Assembly: GCF_023015615.1 (NCBI RefSeq)
Contig: NZ_JALKAJ010000005.1
Span: 620,001-684,000, forward strand
DNA: 64,000 bases
From: Qipengyuania sp. S6317L1
GTDB taxonomy: Bacteria; Pseudomonadota; Alphaproteobacteria; Sphingomonadales; Sphingomonadaceae
Reading direction: 5' to 3'
Positions 44,721 through 54,325 of the stretch are shown here, one piece after another (the first letter of the stretch is position 1; every line of letters begins with the position of its first letter). The notes beneath the pieces are model-generated. The model was not told the DNA's origin and searched no databases. It saw only the letters and a list, made by a program, of their open reading frames with translations. The position numbers were made by a program, and so were the translations under genes.

Positions 44721-45430
44721 TTCACTGCGTCCGCCTGGGCCTTGAAGATCGCATCGCAGCCAATGTTGGCGAGGCGAAGGAGGCGCAGGAGACCTTCTTT
44801 GTCATAAGTTTCGCCCTCTGCTGTTGCCTGCACCTCGGCGATTTGCCCGCCGCTGATGAGGACAAAGTTTGCATCTGCATCCGCGTCGCTGTCCTCGGGG
44901 TAGTCGAGGTCGAGCACCGGTGTGCCCTTGTAGATACCGCAGGAAATCGCAGCGACTTGCGCTGTGATGGGGTCTTCCTTCAGGTCGCCCGATGCGATCA
45001 GACTGTTCACGGCAAGACGAAGCGCCACCCATGCACCAGAAATGGACGCAGTGCGCGTGCCGCCGTCGGCCTGAATGACGTCGCAATCGAGGGTAATTTG
45101 ACGCTCACCGAGTTTTTTGAGGTCTACGACAGCGCGCAAGGAACGACCGATAAGGCGCTGAATTTCCTGAGTGCGTCCCGATTGCTTGCCGCGAGCTGCC
45201 TCGCGCGAACCACGGGTATGCGTGGCGCGGGGAAGCATCGAATATTCGCCGGTCACCCAACCTTCGCCTTTGCCGCGAAGCCATGGTGGAATACGTTCTT
45301 CTACCGAGGCTGTGCACAGCACACGGGTGTCTCCAAAGCTGATGAGGCACGAGCCTTCTGCATGCTTGGTATAACCGGTTTCGATAGTGATCGCGCGCAT
45401 TTCATCAGCGCTACGTCCTGAAGGGCGCAT
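44717..45430 (-). CDS. rph: Ribonuclease PH
   Basis: RNase PH trims tRNA 3' ends phosphorolytically. The protein is 237 residues from ATG 45430, which has a GGAG ribosome site eight bases upstream. It starts [44 protein letters not shown] and contains [29 protein letters not shown] and [18 protein letters not shown], the phosphate- and RNA-binding loops. Divergent from hrcA, with 72 bases between the starts, as in many alphaproteobacteria. Confidence 0.96.
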   Translation of the reverse strand: MRPSGRSADEMRAITIETGYTKHAEGSCLISFGDTRVLCTASVEERIPPWLRGKGEGWVTGEYSMLPRATHTRGSREAARGKQSGRTQEIQRLIGRSLRAVVDLKKLGERQITLDCDVIQADGGTRTASISGAWVALRLAVNSLIASGDLKEDPITAQVAAISCGIYKGTPVLDLDYPEDSDADADANFVLISGGQIAEVQATAEGETYDKEGLLRLLRLANIGCDAIFKAQADAVK

Positions 45431-45502
45431 TGAATTCTCCAAAATGTTTCGCCGCCCAACTGACAGCCAAGACTTGTCGCCGCAAGCGCAAACACTAAGA
45501 TT

Positions 45503-46573
45503 ATGCGCATGAGCGGTCCAACGATCACCGAACTTACGACAAGAGCGCGCGATATTTTTCAGCGTGTGGTCGAGGAATACCTTGAGAACGGTCTGCCGGT
45601 GGGCTCGAAAACGCTCGCTGCGGATGGTGCGATAAACTTGTCGCCTGCCTCAATAAGGTCGGTTCTGGCCGAGCTTGAGAGCCAGGGTTTTCTTGCAGCC
45701 CCCCACACGAGCGCAGGGCGTATGCCGACCGAGGCGGGCTTGCGCATTTTTGTCGATGGCATGATGCGCGTTGCCGAACCGAGCCGCGAGGAGCAAGCGC
45801 AGATCGAGGCGCGTATTGCGGAAAGCGGGCCGGTCGAACAGGCTTTGCAAGCTACGAGTGCACTTCTATCCGAACTGACAGGTGCTGCTGGCATGGTGAT
45901 GGTTCCGCCGCGCGAACAACGCCTCTCACAATTCAGCCTTGTGAGCCTTGGGCAGGGCCGCGCTCTTGCGGTTCTGGTGGGGGAGGATGGCGGTGTCGAA
46001 AACCGCGTCCTCGACATTGATCCCGGCGATACAGGATCGCTTGAAGCGGCGAGTAATTACATCACGTCACGGCTCACTGGGCGCACATTGGCCGAAGCCG
46101 CCCAGGCAATGCGCGCCGAGATCAAGGCAGGGAAAAGCCAGCTTGATGCCGCAAGCAGCGATTTGGTCGAGCGAGGCCTTGCGGTGTGGAGCGAGGATGC
46201 AAACGCGCGGCCTGTGCTGATCGTGCGCGGTGCGTCCAACCTGATTGACGAAGCGGCGTTGGACGACATTGAGCGGGTGCGCTCACTTCTAGATGACCTG
46301 GAAGACAAGCAGTCGGTCGCCTCGCTTCTGGAAAGCGCGCGCGAGGCCGATGCCACGCGCATCTTCATTGGAAGCGAGAACCGCCTGTTCGGTCTATCAG
46401 GCTCTTCGGTGATCGCTTCGCCCTATCGCGACATGGAGGGCAGGGTGGTCGGCGTTCTGGGGGTGATCGGTCCCACACGCTTGAATTACGCGCGCGTGGT
46501 CCCCATGGTTGACTTAACCGCCCGATCGCTTAGCCGCTCGCTAAGCGCCTCATCGGGCAAATTGATCGCGTAA
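45503..46573 (+). CDS. hrcA: Heat-inducible transcription repressor HrcA
   Basis: HrcA represses class I heat-shock genes by binding CIRCE elements and is kept folded by GroEL. The 356-residue protein has the winged helix ([25 protein letters not shown]...[43 protein letters not shown]) and the C-terminal GAF-like domain ending [28 protein letters not shown] find no CIRCE palindrome (TTAGCACTC-N9-GAGTGCTAA) in this window, so its targets, usually groESL, lie elsewhere. ATG 45509 is an alternative start. grpE follows by 20 bases. Confidence 0.96.
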   Translation: MRMSGPTITELTTRARDIFQRVVEEYLENGLPVGSKTLAADGAINLSPASIRSVLAELESQGFLAAPHTSAGRMPTEAGLRIFVDGMMRVAEPSREEQAQIEARIAESGPVEQALQATSALLSELTGAAGMVMVPPREQRLSQFSLVSLGQGRALAVLVGEDGGVENRVLDIDPGDTGSLEAASNYITSRLTGRTLAEAAQAMRAEIKAGKSQLDAASSDLVERGLAVWSEDANARPVLIVRGASNLIDEAALDDIERVRSLLDDLEDKQSVASLLESAREADATRIFIGSENRLFGLSGSSVIASPYRDMEGRVVGVLGVIGPTRLNYARVVPMVDLTARSLSRSLSASSGKLIA

Positions 46574-46593
46574 GACGCAGGAACAATAGACAC

Positions 46594-47190
46594 ATGAATA
46601 ACGACAAAAAGCCGCAGAACGATGCGGCGGCTGAAGCTGAACTCAAAGGTGTGCCAGAAGAATTTCTGGATGGTGGCGATTGTGAGGCCGCAGGAGGCGA
46701 AGCGGGCGACAGTGCGGTAGCCGAGGCGCTTGAAGGATTGCGCAATGACTTGGAAGCGGCCAAGCAAGACGTGCTCTATGCTCAGGCCGAGACGCAAAAT
46801 GTGCGCCGCCGGATGGAAAAAGACGTAACTGATGCGCGCAATTATGCCGCAACCGGCTTTGCCCGCGATATTTTGAGCGTGTGGGATAACCTCTCCCGCG
46901 CTGTTGATGCGATCCCCGACAGTTTGCGTGAAGACGACAAGATGAAGGGGCTCGTAGTTGGCCTTGAAGCGACCCAGCGCGAGCTTGAGAAGGTCTTCAA
47001 ACAACACGGCGTTGAGCGCATTGCTGCCGTTGGCCTGCCGCTCGATCCCAACCAGCATCAGGCGATGATGGAAGTGCCGAGCGCAGACCACGAAGCGGGC
47101 ACTGTCATTCAGGAGATGCAATCCGGCTGGATGATCAAGGACCGCCTGCTGCGTCCTGCAATGGTGGGTGTGGCGAAGAAGCCGGATTGA
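46594..47190 (+). CDS. grpE: Nucleotide exchange factor GrpE
   Basis: GrpE releases ADP from DnaK. The 198-residue protein has a charged coiled coil (LEGLRNDLEAAKQDVLYAQAETQNVRRRMEKDVTDARNYA) and the C-terminal beta domain with GVERIAAVGLPLDPNQHQAMMEVPSADHEAGTVIQEMQSGWMIKDRLLRPAMVGVAK. It lies just downstream of hrcA in the usual hrcA-grpE arrangement and 1.2 kb before dnaK. The two minus-strand genes in between break what is one cluster in many bacteria. Confidence 0.96.
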   Translation: MNNDKKPQNDAAAEAELKGVPEEFLDGGDCEAAGGEAGDSAVAEALEGLRNDLEAAKQDVLYAQAETQNVRRRMEKDVTDARNYAATGFARDILSVWDNLSRAVDAIPDSLREDDKMKGLVVGLEATQRELEKVFKQHGVERIAAVGLPLDPNQHQAMMEVPSADHEAGTVIQEMQSGWMIKDRLLRPAMVGVAKKPD

Positions 47191-47196
47191 CCGGCT

Positions 47197-47655
47197 TTAC
47201 GCCATAGTCGCACCGGCAAAAGCAACCAGCCTGTCATAGGCGGCCTTGTCGCCAACACCGGGAATCGTCGCACCATGCCTTAACAAGAAGGCGTGTTTGA
47301 CGATCTCGGCCTGCTGCTCGATGCCATAGTCTTCGAGCAGCGCGCCGGGCCTCAAGGAATAGCTGTAGCTGCTAAAGGGGTGCCGTTTGAGCACCAGATA
47401 CCATCGCCCCCTTGTCTGTGTCTGCCAAACGTGGGTCATCTCATGGATGAAAAACCCTTGCACATGTAGCGGCTGAAAGGCGTAGTCGTCGCAATACGCG
47501 CGGCCTTCGGGGTGAAAGTAAATGTGGCCGTTGGGCGCCATGGTGATGCGCTTGGGTTGAAACGGCCACCACTTGCGACGTTTCAGCAGCACGGTCTTGT
47601 AATCGATTGCGTTTCCAAAGACCGTACGTGCGAGAGAAATCTCGCCAGGGGTCAA
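47197..47655 (-). CDS. Vgr-related HExxH protein, unknown function
   Basis: A roughly 152-residue protein of a small family annotated as vgr-related in sphingomonads. The centre has FFIHEMTHVWQTQ, an HExxH metal-binding motif typical of zinc peptidases; EDYGIEQQAEIVKHAFLL could supply the third ligand. There is no signal peptide. The only usable start is TTG 47655, with GGTGAG six bases upstream. The in-frame sequence continues to a stop at 47728-47730 without ATG or GTG, yet reads plausibly as protein (ERP before LTPGEI), so the true start or a small frameshift deserves checking. Convergent with grpE. Confidence 0.7.
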   Translation of the reverse strand: MTPGEISLARTVFGNAIDYKTVLLKRRKWWPFQPKRITMAPNGHIYFHPEGRAYCDDYAFQPLHVQGFFIHEMTHVWQTQTRGRWYLVLKRHPFSSYSYSLRPGALLEDYGIEQQAEIVKHAFLLRHGATIPGVGDKAAYDRLVAFAGATMA

Positions 47656-47664
47656 CGGCCGCTC

Positions 47665-47692
47665 ACCGCCAACCGGGCAAGCGGCTGGCGGT
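47665..47692 (-). promoter_or_regulatory. Hairpin overlapping the ribosome site of the HExxH gene
   Basis: ACCGCCAACCG and CGGCTGGCGGT pair over 11 bases with one mismatch around a six-base loop. On the minus strand the downstream arm ends in GGCGGT, which is part of the GGTGAG ribosome-site candidate for the TTG start. No T-run follows. It could hide the ribosome site or be a processing element between the two minus-strand genes. Confidence 0.4.
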
Positions 47693-47720
47693 GATTGGTT
47701 TAGCGAGGCAAGCGCATCCT

Positions 47721-48191
47721 TCAGCGCTCATCCCCCGCAGCGCGCACGTCTGCGGTGAACTTATGCGTTCCGCCGCCCGAGAGCTTGAGCGTGACTTCGG
47801 CGGTGCCGCCGGCTGCGAGATCGGATGAAGGCTGCATCGCCATCACGTGATAATCCCCTGGCTTGAACTCGATCGTCGTGCCAGCGGTGAGAGGGATAGG
47901 AACCGATTCCACCATGCGGTTCTGTCCGGGCTCAACCACGGTCTGGTGAATCATGGCATCGCCAGCGCCGGCCACTTCTGCATCGTATAGCGAAAGCGCG
48001 CGCTCACCATCGTAGGACAGATCGAAATAGACCGCCGCAGGATTGCCGGAAACCGGGGCCAGCACGACGCGGCCATTCTCAACCGTCATACCCGGGACAA
48101 CGCCTTCTACGGGTGCGGGTTCTGCCGCCTGCTCCTCAGCGCAAGCACTCAGCACCAAAGCGCCCGCCAGCGCGAAACCAATTTTTTTCAT
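47721..48191 (-). CDS. Copper chaperone PCu(A)C family lipoprotein
   Basis: PCu(A)C proteins deliver Cu(I) to the CuA/CuB centres of cytochrome oxidase in the periplasm. The 156-residue protein starts at ATG 48191 with an AGGGAG ribosome site. MKKIGFALAGALVLSACAEE is a lipoprotein signal with lipobox LSAC. The mature domain has DAMIHQTVVEPGQNRMVE and PGDYHVMAMQPSSDL, the His/Met copper ligand pattern, though the first cluster is shorter in Met than usual. It is divergent from dnaK. No oxidase genes are adjacent. Confidence 0.9.
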   Translation of the reverse strand: MKKIGFALAGALVLSACAEEQAAEPAPVEGVVPGMTVENGRVVLAPVSGNPAAVYFDLSYDGERALSLYDAEVAGAGDAMIHQTVVEPGQNRMVESVPIPLTAGTTIEFKPGDYHVMAMQPSSDLAAGGTAEVTLKLSGGGTHKFTADVRAAGDER

Positions 48192-48273
48192 ACCCACTCC
48201 CTGTTAGTTCGCGAGACGCAGCCTTTATGGGCGTCCCTATTGTGGATTGCTCAAAAACTAGGGCCTCGGGGTT

Positions 48274-48301
48274 CTTGTGCCAAGCAAAACCGCACCTATA
48301 T
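48274..48301 (+). promoter_or_regulatory. RpoH-like (sigma-32) promoter upstream of dnaK
   Basis: CTTGTG (48274-48279) and CCTATAT (48295-48301) are 15 bases apart and resemble the alphaproteobacterial heat-shock consensus CTTGAA / CCCATnT. They lie about 90 bases before the dnaK ATG. No CIRCE element is present, so sigma-32 control is the simplest reading. Confidence 0.45.
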
Positions 48302-48390
48302 CCGCCTCATATTCGAGCCGCCGAGCTGTCTCGCCGCTTTACGGGAGGCGCAAGGCGCGGTGTCCAACAATGAATTAGGATCGAGAAATC

Positions 48391-50319
48391 ATGGGTAAAG
48401 TAATCGGTATCGACCTTGGCACGACCAACAGCTGTGTCTCTGTTATGGATGGTGGCAAACCAAAGGTCATCGAAAACTCTGAAGGCGCGCGCACGACGCC
48501 TTCGATCGTGGCTTTCACCAAGGATGGCGAGCGTCTTATCGGCCAGCCCGCCAAGCGTCAGGCAGTCACCAACCCCGACAACACACTTTTTGCAATCAAG
48601 CGCCTTATCGGCCGCCGTTTTGACGACCCACTGACCAAGAAGGACATGGAGATCGTCCCTTATGACATCGTCAAAGGCAAAAACGGCGATGCATGGGTTG
48701 AGGCAAGCGGCGAAGAGTATTCGCCTTCGCAGGTTTCCGCTTTTATCCTGCAGAAGATGAAAGAAACCGCCGAGAGCTATCTTGGCGAAACCGTGACCCA
48801 GGCGGTCATCACTGTCCCCGCATACTTCAACGATGCACAGCGTCAGGCGACGAAGGACGCAGGCCAGATCGCAGGACTCGAAGTTCTTCGCATCATCAAC
48901 GAGCCGACAGCCGCAGCCCTTGCCTACGGTATGGACAAGGAAGACGGCAAAACCATTGCCGTTTATGACCTTGGCGGTGGTACGTTCGACGTCTCGATCC
49001 TTGAGATTGGCGACGGTGTGTTCGAAGTGAAATCGACCAATGGCGATACTTTCCTTGGCGGTGAAGACTTTGACAACGCGATTGTCGAGCACCTTGCTGA
49101 TGCCTTCAAGAAGAAGGAAAACATGGACCTGAAGACCGACAAACTCGCTCTTCAGCGTCTGAAGGAAGCAGCGGAAAAGGCAAAGATCGAGCTTTCATCG
49201 TCCGCAACGACCGAAGTGAACCTGCCGTTCATTACCGCACGCATGGAAGGCGGCGCATCGACCCCGCTTCACCTGGTTGAGACGATCACCCGCTCTGACC
49301 TTGAAAAGCTTGTCGGTGGTCTGATCGACCGCACGCTTGAGCCGTGCAAGAAGGCTCTCAAAGACGCTGGCGTTACCAAGGACGAGATCGACGAAGTGAT
49401 CCTCGTTGGCGGTATGACCCGCATGCCGCGCGTTCGTGAAGTGGTTGAGAAGTTCTTCGAAGCCAAGCCTCACACTGGCGTAAACCCCGACGAAGTTGTC
49501 GCAATGGGTGCCGCTATTCAGGCAGGTGTTCTTCAGGGGGACGTCAAAGACGTTCTTTTGCTCGATGTGACGCCGTTGTCACTCGGCATCGAAACCCTCG
49601 GTGGTGTTTTCACCCGTATGATCGACCGCAATACGACGATCCCGACAAAGAAGACGCAAACCTATTCGACCGCAGAAGACAATCAGAACGCTGTGACGAT
49701 TAAAGTCTTCCAGGGCGAACGCGAAATGGCCGCAGACAACAAGCTGCTCGGCAACTTCGACCTTGTCGGTATTCCACCGGCGCCTCGCGGTGTGCCTCAG
49801 ATTGAAGTGACCTTTGATATTGATGCCAACGGCATCGTGTCGGTTGCTGCAAAAGACAAGGGCACTGGCAAAGAGCAAACGATCAAGATCCAGGCATCGG
49901 GTGGTCTGTCCGACAGCGACATCGACCAGATGGTTCAGGACGCTGAGAAGTTTGCCGAAGAGGACAAGAAGCGCAAGGAGCAGGCCGAAGCCCGCAACCA
50001 GGCGGATAGCCTTGTCCATGCGACCGAAAAGCAGCTTGAAGAGAACGGTGACAAGGTAGACGCCGAAACCAAGACGGCTATTGAGGAAGCGATTGCCGCG
50101 ACCAAGACTGCTCTCGAAGGCGACGATGCCGAAGAGATCAATGCGAAAGCTCAAGAGCTGACGCAGGCGGCCATGAAAATGGGCGAGCAGATCTACAAGC
50201 AAGAGCAGGAAAATCAGGCCTCAGAGAGCGCCGGCGAAGATACCAGCGCAGCTGAAGAAGCTGATGAAGACGTTGTCGATGCCGAGTTCTCGGAAGTCGA
50301 TGACGAGAAAAAGGACTAA
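48391..50319 (+). CDS. dnaK: Chaperone DnaK (Hsp70)
   Basis: DnaK is the main Hsp70, binding unfolded peptides in an ATP cycle driven by DnaJ and GrpE. The 642-residue protein has [73 protein letters not shown], the interdomain linker [16 protein letters not shown], the substrate domain, and an acidic C-terminal tail ([16 protein letters not shown]). The ATG has an AGGA-type site upstream. dnaJ follows 74 bases later behind a hairpin. Confidence 0.98.
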   Translation: MGKVIGIDLGTTNSCVSVMDGGKPKVIENSEGARTTPSIVAFTKDGERLIGQPAKRQAVTNPDNTLFAIKRLIGRRFDDPLTKKDMEIVPYDIVKGKNGDAWVEASGEEYSPSQVSAFILQKMKETAESYLGETVTQAVITVPAYFNDAQRQATKDAGQIAGLEVLRIINEPTAAALAYGMDKEDGKTIAVYDLGGGTFDVSILEIGDGVFEVKSTNGDTFLGGEDFDNAIVEHLADAFKKKENMDLKTDKLALQRLKEAAEKAKIELSSSATTEVNLPFITARMEGGASTPLHLVETITRSDLEKLVGGLIDRTLEPCKKALKDAGVTKDEIDEVILVGGMTRMPRVREVVEKFFEAKPHTGVNPDEVVAMGAAIQAGVLQGDVKDVLLLDVTPLSLGIETLGGVFTRMIDRNTTIPTKKTQTYSTAEDNQNAVTIKVFQGEREMAADNKLLGNFDLVGIPPAPRGVPQIEVTFDIDANGIVSVAAKDKGTGKEQTIKIQASGGLSDSDIDQMVQDAEKFAEEDKKRKEQAEARNQADSLVHATEKQLEENGDKVDAETKTAIEEAIAATKTALEGDDAEEINAKAQELTQAAMKMGEQIYKQEQENQASESAGEDTSAAEEADEDVVDAEFSEVDDEKKD

Positions 50320-50334
50320 TCCATTAACGCTCTA

Positions 50335-50375
50335 ACCCTCCCTCTCCTCGCTGCCAAAAGCGGTGAGGGGAGGGT
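50335..50375 (+). promoter_or_regulatory. Intercistronic hairpin between dnaK and dnaJ
   Basis: ACCCTCCCTCTCCTCGCT pairs with AGCGGTGAGGGGAGGGT around a short loop, giving a stem of about 16 bases with small mismatches in the 74-base dnaK-dnaJ gap. No T-run follows, so it probably lowers dnaJ relative to dnaK, or protects dnaK mRNA ends, rather than terminating fully. It ends 18 bases before the dnaJ ATG. Confidence 0.6.
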
Positions 50376-50393
50376 CGGCTTAAAGGCATAACG

Positions 50394-51536
50394 ATGGCTA
50401 CATCCGATTATTATCAAACACTTGGTGTCTCGCGCGATTGCGATGCGGGAACGCTGAAATCTGCCTATCGCAAAGCTGCGATGAAGTGGCACCCGGACCG
50501 CAATCCGGGCGACGCGGAGGCCGAAGCAAAGTTCAAAGCCTTGGGTGAGGCTTACGAGGTTCTCAAAGACCCGCAAAAACGCGCCGCTTACGACCGTTTC
50601 GGCCATGAGGCCTTCACGCAAGGCATGGGCGCAGGCGGCGGTGGCTTTGGCGGCGGCGGACCTGAAGGCTTTGGCGACATCGGCGACATTTTCGAAACGA
50701 TCTTCGGCAGTGCCTTTGGTGGTGGCGGAGGCATGGGCGGTGCCCGTCAACGTCAGCGCCGGGGGGCTGATCTACGCTATGACATGGAGATCACCCTCGA
50801 AGAGGCGTTCCATGGCAAGACCACCGAGATCGAAATCGAAGTCAGCACTGAATGCGACGCTTGCGACGGCTCGGGCGCAACACCCGGCACGGGCGAGCGC
50901 ACCTGCACGACCTGCCACGGCGCAGGGGCGGTGCGCGCCAAGCAAGGGCTGTTTGTAGTCGAACGCCCATGCCCAACCTGCGGCGGACGCGGTGTCATGA
51001 TCGAGGATCCGTGCAAAATCTGCCGCGGCGAAGGCCGGGTCGACCAGGTCCAGACCCTAGAGGTCGAGATTCCACCGGGCGTCGACACGGGCACCCGCAT
51101 CCGCCTTTCAGGAAAAGGCGAGGCCGGACAGCGCGGCGCACCTGCGGGCGACCTCTACATCTTCATTCACGTGAAGCAGCACTCGTTCTTCGAGCGTGAG
51201 GGCACGACACTTGCAACGCGTGTTCCGGTGACCTTCACCACAGCGGCCTTGGGCGGTTCAGTCAATATTCCCGACCTTGATGGTTCCACCAATACCATCG
51301 AAATCCCCGCGGGCATCCAATCGGGCAAGCAATTGCGCGTACGCGGTGCCGGGATGCCGGTGCTCCAAGGGCGCGGGCGAGGGGACCTTGTGGTTGAAAT
51401 CAAGGTGGAAACTCCAACCAAGCTCTCACGCAAGCAGAAAGAGCTGCTTGAAGAGTTTCGCGAAACCGAAACGGGCGACGAATGTCCTGAAAGCCGCAGC
51501 TTTTTCGGCAAGCTGAAAGAGGCATTCAAAGGCTAA
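50394..51536 (+). CDS. dnaJ: Chaperone DnaJ (Hsp40)
   Basis: DnaJ delivers substrates to DnaK and stimulates its ATPase. The 380-residue protein has the J domain (DYYQTLGVSRDCDAGTLKSAYRKAAMKWHPDRNPGD, with the HPD triad) and a Gly/Phe-rich linker. Four CxxCxGxG zinc repeats follow (CDACDGSG, CTTCHGAG, CPTCGGRG, CKICRGEG), then C-terminal beta domains. This is a type I DnaJ of normal length. A TPR-oxygenase gene begins 4 bases after its stop. Confidence 0.98.
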   Translation: MATSDYYQTLGVSRDCDAGTLKSAYRKAAMKWHPDRNPGDAEAEAKFKALGEAYEVLKDPQKRAAYDRFGHEAFTQGMGAGGGGFGGGGPEGFGDIGDIFETIFGSAFGGGGGMGGARQRQRRGADLRYDMEITLEEAFHGKTTEIEIEVSTECDACDGSGATPGTGERTCTTCHGAGAVRAKQGLFVVERPCPTCGGRGVMIEDPCKICRGEGRVDQVQTLEVEIPPGVDTGTRIRLSGKGEAGQRGAPAGDLYIFIHVKQHSFFEREGTTLATRVPVTFTTAALGGSVNIPDLDGSTNTIEIPAGIQSGKQLRVRGAGMPVLQGRGRGDLVVEIKVETPTKLSRKQKELLEEFRETETGDECPESRSFFGKLKEAFKG

Positions 51537-51540
51537 TTTG

Positions 51541-52809
51541 ATGACAGGCGAGCCCCGAGATCAAAGGCGCGCCTTGTCCCCGAAGTCGGCGGCTTTATCG
51601 GCTTTTGAAAAAGGCGATGAGGCCGCGGTGACGCTATTGGCATCGGCTTTGAAAGAGGAGCCTTATGACGGTGGGTTGCTGATCGCTTATGCTGCCTCGC
51701 TTCTTCGCTCCGGTCATCCAGACCCCTTCGATCATATCGAACGCGTACTCAGCCAATCGCCGGATTGGGTTGAGGGACACAAGGCCCTTGCGCGATTGAA
51801 AGCTGAAGCGCAGGCGGACAATCCGCTGGCTATGATCGAGGCAGCTTTGCAAAAATTGCCAAATCATCCGGCCCTGTGGATGGCATATCTTACGCTTCTG
51901 GGCTCTTCTGGTCGACACTCGGAAGCGGCCGAGCACACCGCGCAGTTGCGCCGGAGGATTGCAGATCTTCCCGAGCTTCGGTTGGCTGAAGCTCGTTATA
52001 GAGGGTTCGCAGGCGAGCTTGAAGCAGCGCGGGATCTGCTCGCTGGCCTTCCTTCACACCTGCCAGAACTCGGCGTTGAACGCGCACGGTGCGCTTTGCG
52101 GCTGGGGCAACTTGATGAGGCCAGCGACCTAATCCAACCCGTTTTGGATAACACCCCTGAAGATATAGGCGCGTGGGCCCTTGCAGAATTGTGTTGGCGA
52201 GCAAGCGGAAACCCGCGCCATCAATGGCTTGTCCCGGATGATGAGCTGTTTTCCCAGCGCAATCTGGGCCTGTCGCAAACTGACCTGGAGCAGCTTGCCA
52301 AAAGCCTGCGCGCACTTCACGTCACCCGCTCCGCGCCGCTTGGTCAAAGCGTTGAGGGCGGCACTCAAACGCATGGAAATCTAAGACTTCGCGACGATGC
52401 AGCTATCATGCATCTGTTTGATCGCATCCACGATGTCGTGGCTGAATACACGCAAAATCTTCCCACGCTGGACCCAGTTCATCCGCTCGCAAAGCTGACA
52501 ACGAAAGCACCCCAAATCTCTGCAAGCTGGTCTGTCCTGCTGCGAAGCGGGGGGCGTCACGTGCCCCATCTGCACGATGGAGGGCGCATCAGTTCCGCTG
52601 TGCATATCGCCGTTCCCGGCGATCTCAAGCCGGAGGAAGGCGCGTTAGAACTGGGCCTACCGCCTGACGACATCCCTCTGAACCTGAAACCGATCGCTTG
52701 GTTCGCACCGAAGCCCGGACAGCTCGTTCTTTTTCCAAGCTTTGTCTATCATTCCACATCGCGCTTTGGCGATGGCGAGCGGCTAACCGTTGCCTTTGAT
52801 GCTGGTTAA
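51541..52809 (+). CDS. TPR-repeat protein with C-terminal 2-oxoglutarate/Fe(II) oxygenase domain
   Basis: A 422-residue two-domain protein. Residues about 15-225 are helical repeats of TPR character (ALSAFEKGDEAAVTLLASALKEEP, PNHPALWMAYLTLLGSSGRHSEA). The C-terminal 140 residues look like the 2OG-FeII_Oxy_5 family: SWSVLLRSGGRHVPHLHDGGRISSAVHIAVPG with likely iron ligands near His343/His345, and LFPSFVYHSTSRFGDGERLTVAFDAG with the distal His404 and 2-oxoglutarate Arg. It probably hydroxylates a protein bound by the TPRs. Only 4 bases separate it from dnaJ, so it is likely co-expressed with the chaperones. Confidence 0.85.
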   Translation: MTGEPRDQRRALSPKSAALSAFEKGDEAAVTLLASALKEEPYDGGLLIAYAASLLRSGHPDPFDHIERVLSQSPDWVEGHKALARLKAEAQADNPLAMIEAALQKLPNHPALWMAYLTLLGSSGRHSEAAEHTAQLRRRIADLPELRLAEARYRGFAGELEAARDLLAGLPSHLPELGVERARCALRLGQLDEASDLIQPVLDNTPEDIGAWALAELCWRASGNPRHQWLVPDDELFSQRNLGLSQTDLEQLAKSLRALHVTRSAPLGQSVEGGTQTHGNLRLRDDAAIMHLFDRIHDVVAEYTQNLPTLDPVHPLAKLTTKAPQISASWSVLLRSGGRHVPHLHDGGRISSAVHIAVPGDLKPEEGALELGLPPDDIPLNLKPIAWFAPKPGQLVLFPSFVYHSTSRFGDGERLTVAFDAG

Positions 52810-52917
52810 ACGCGCCGCGGTCAGCGTGCATTTCATCATTCCCCATGGCCGGGAAGACCGCGAAGTGGAAGTTGTTCTCAGGGCCTGGAGCTGGCGCTTG
52901 GCATCGGTGTACAGCTA

Positions 52918-54231
52918 CTAAAGACCCAGCTTCCTCATCATCTCATCGGCGGCTTCTTCTTTCGCGCGATTTTCGGCAGCTTTCGCCTTGTAACTCAGTC
53001 CAAGCATACCGCTGCGCTCACCGCCGCGTCCGTTGCCATACCAATCGGACAGGAATTCCGCTGCCTTGCTGGACCCGCGATCTGACGCAAGTTTGAATCG
53101 CTCGATTGCAAGGTCTTGGTCTTCCGGCACACCTCGCCCTTCGAGTGCCATGAAAGCGAGGTCCAGCGTTGCCTTGGCCATTCCCGCCTCGTGCGCCTGC
53201 GTCAGATATTTGACGGCGATGGGAAAGTCGGTACCGAATGGATTGCCGCTGGCCATTGTATGACCGAGTTTATAGGCCGAAACGCTCGATCCAAGATCAG
53301 CCGACTGTTGAGCGTATTTGATAAAGAGGTCGCGGTTTTGCGGGAATACGTCGGTTTTTCCGACAAGATACAGGTCGCGAAGCATGGCAAGGGCGCGCTG
53401 TGTCCCTGTTGCGGCAAACCTTTCCAGAATTTCCTTGGTTTTTTCGGGTTGTGGGCGGACCAGAAATGTCTGATCCCCGTTCTCGATGTGACCAAACAGA
53501 AGGCGGTCTCTCGAAGCTCCGGTAAATCCGTGGAGGTAGATTCGTGCAGCGATGCTCTGCATATCGTAGTCATCGGCCAGCTTTTCCTGCGTCAAATATT
53601 GCAGGGCGTTTTCCATCATGGCCTGCTTTTCGGCATAATACACCGCAGCAGCCTCAGCGCGGAATTGCCTGCTTAGAGGGACGCGCTCCATGATGTCCTT
53701 GGCCTGATCAAGCTGAGCCTGTTGCTCTCCGGAAAATACCGGCTTGAAGTAAGTTTTTTTCGTGTAATCATCATACTCACATTGGCTACATATCTTCACA
53801 TCGGCAGCCATCTTGTAAAATTCGTAAGCCGAAGCCGCATCACCGGCCTTTGCGCCGCCTTCGTAGAAATTCATCGCATCCATCGGCCCGCCTTCCGGCG
53901 TCCGGCCATACCGCACGAGGTCGCCCATACGCTTGAAAGCAGGGCCATACCCCTCTTCCACAGCAGCCATCAGATACCTTACCTGAAAGGGTAGGATCGC
54001 CTTCTTCTCAATAAAGTTCTTGCCCAACTCCTGCTCGATTTTATCCGAAAGCCAGACCATTGAGTAAGGATCGCCATTATCGGCACTGACCATACGCCGC
54101 CTGATGTCGGGCCGAGACATAAAGGCCTCCAGATCGGCCTGGAATTCGCTTTGCGCAGGTTGATCTTGTGCAGTTGCTGCAAAAGAGGTCGTTGCGACCA
54201 AAGCGCACGCCAGTGCCAGACTTCTAAGCAT
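52918..54231 (-). CDS. Sel1/TPR-repeat periplasmic protein
   Basis: This 437-residue protein starts with a signal peptide (MLRSLALACALVATTSFAATAQ). Sel1-like helical repeats follow: AAVEEGYGPAFKRMGDLVRYGRTPEGGPMDAMNFYEGGAKAGDA, QSADLGSSVSAYKLGHTMASGNPFGTDFPIAVKYLTQAHEAGMAKATLDLAFMALEGRGVPEDQDLAIERFKLASDRGSSKAAEFLSDWYGNGRGG. A KICSQCEY pair of cysteines near 148-151 could form a disulfide or bind metal. Such repeats are protein-interaction scaffolds. The role is unknown. It lies 94 bases downstream of the patatin gene on the minus strand. Confidence 0.85.
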   Translation of the reverse strand: MLRSLALACALVATTSFAATAQDQPAQSEFQADLEAFMSRPDIRRRMVSADNGDPYSMVWLSDKIEQELGKNFIEKKAILPFQVRYLMAAVEEGYGPAFKRMGDLVRYGRTPEGGPMDAMNFYEGGAKAGDAASAYEFYKMAADVKICSQCEYDDYTKKTYFKPVFSGEQQAQLDQAKDIMERVPLSRQFRAEAAAVYYAEKQAMMENALQYLTQEKLADDYDMQSIAARIYLHGFTGASRDRLLFGHIENGDQTFLVRPQPEKTKEILERFAATGTQRALAMLRDLYLVGKTDVFPQNRDLFIKYAQQSADLGSSVSAYKLGHTMASGNPFGTDFPIAVKYLTQAHEAGMAKATLDLAFMALEGRGVPEDQDLAIERFKLASDRGSSKAAEFLSDWYGNGRGGERSGMLGLSYKAKAAENRAKEEAADEMMRKLGL

Positions 54232-54325
54232 TATGAACCTCTCGTCTAATGGGCCTCCATTATGAACGCTCGCTTTTGTGAAGTCTCATGACAAACGCTG
54301 TTCACTTTTCGCTTTGTTCGATCGC

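Noticed and set aside
52845..53096. Small plus-strand open frame starting in the gap before the Sel1 gene
   Set aside because: Most of it is antisense to the Sel1 coding sequence, and no ribosome site or family similarity is seen.
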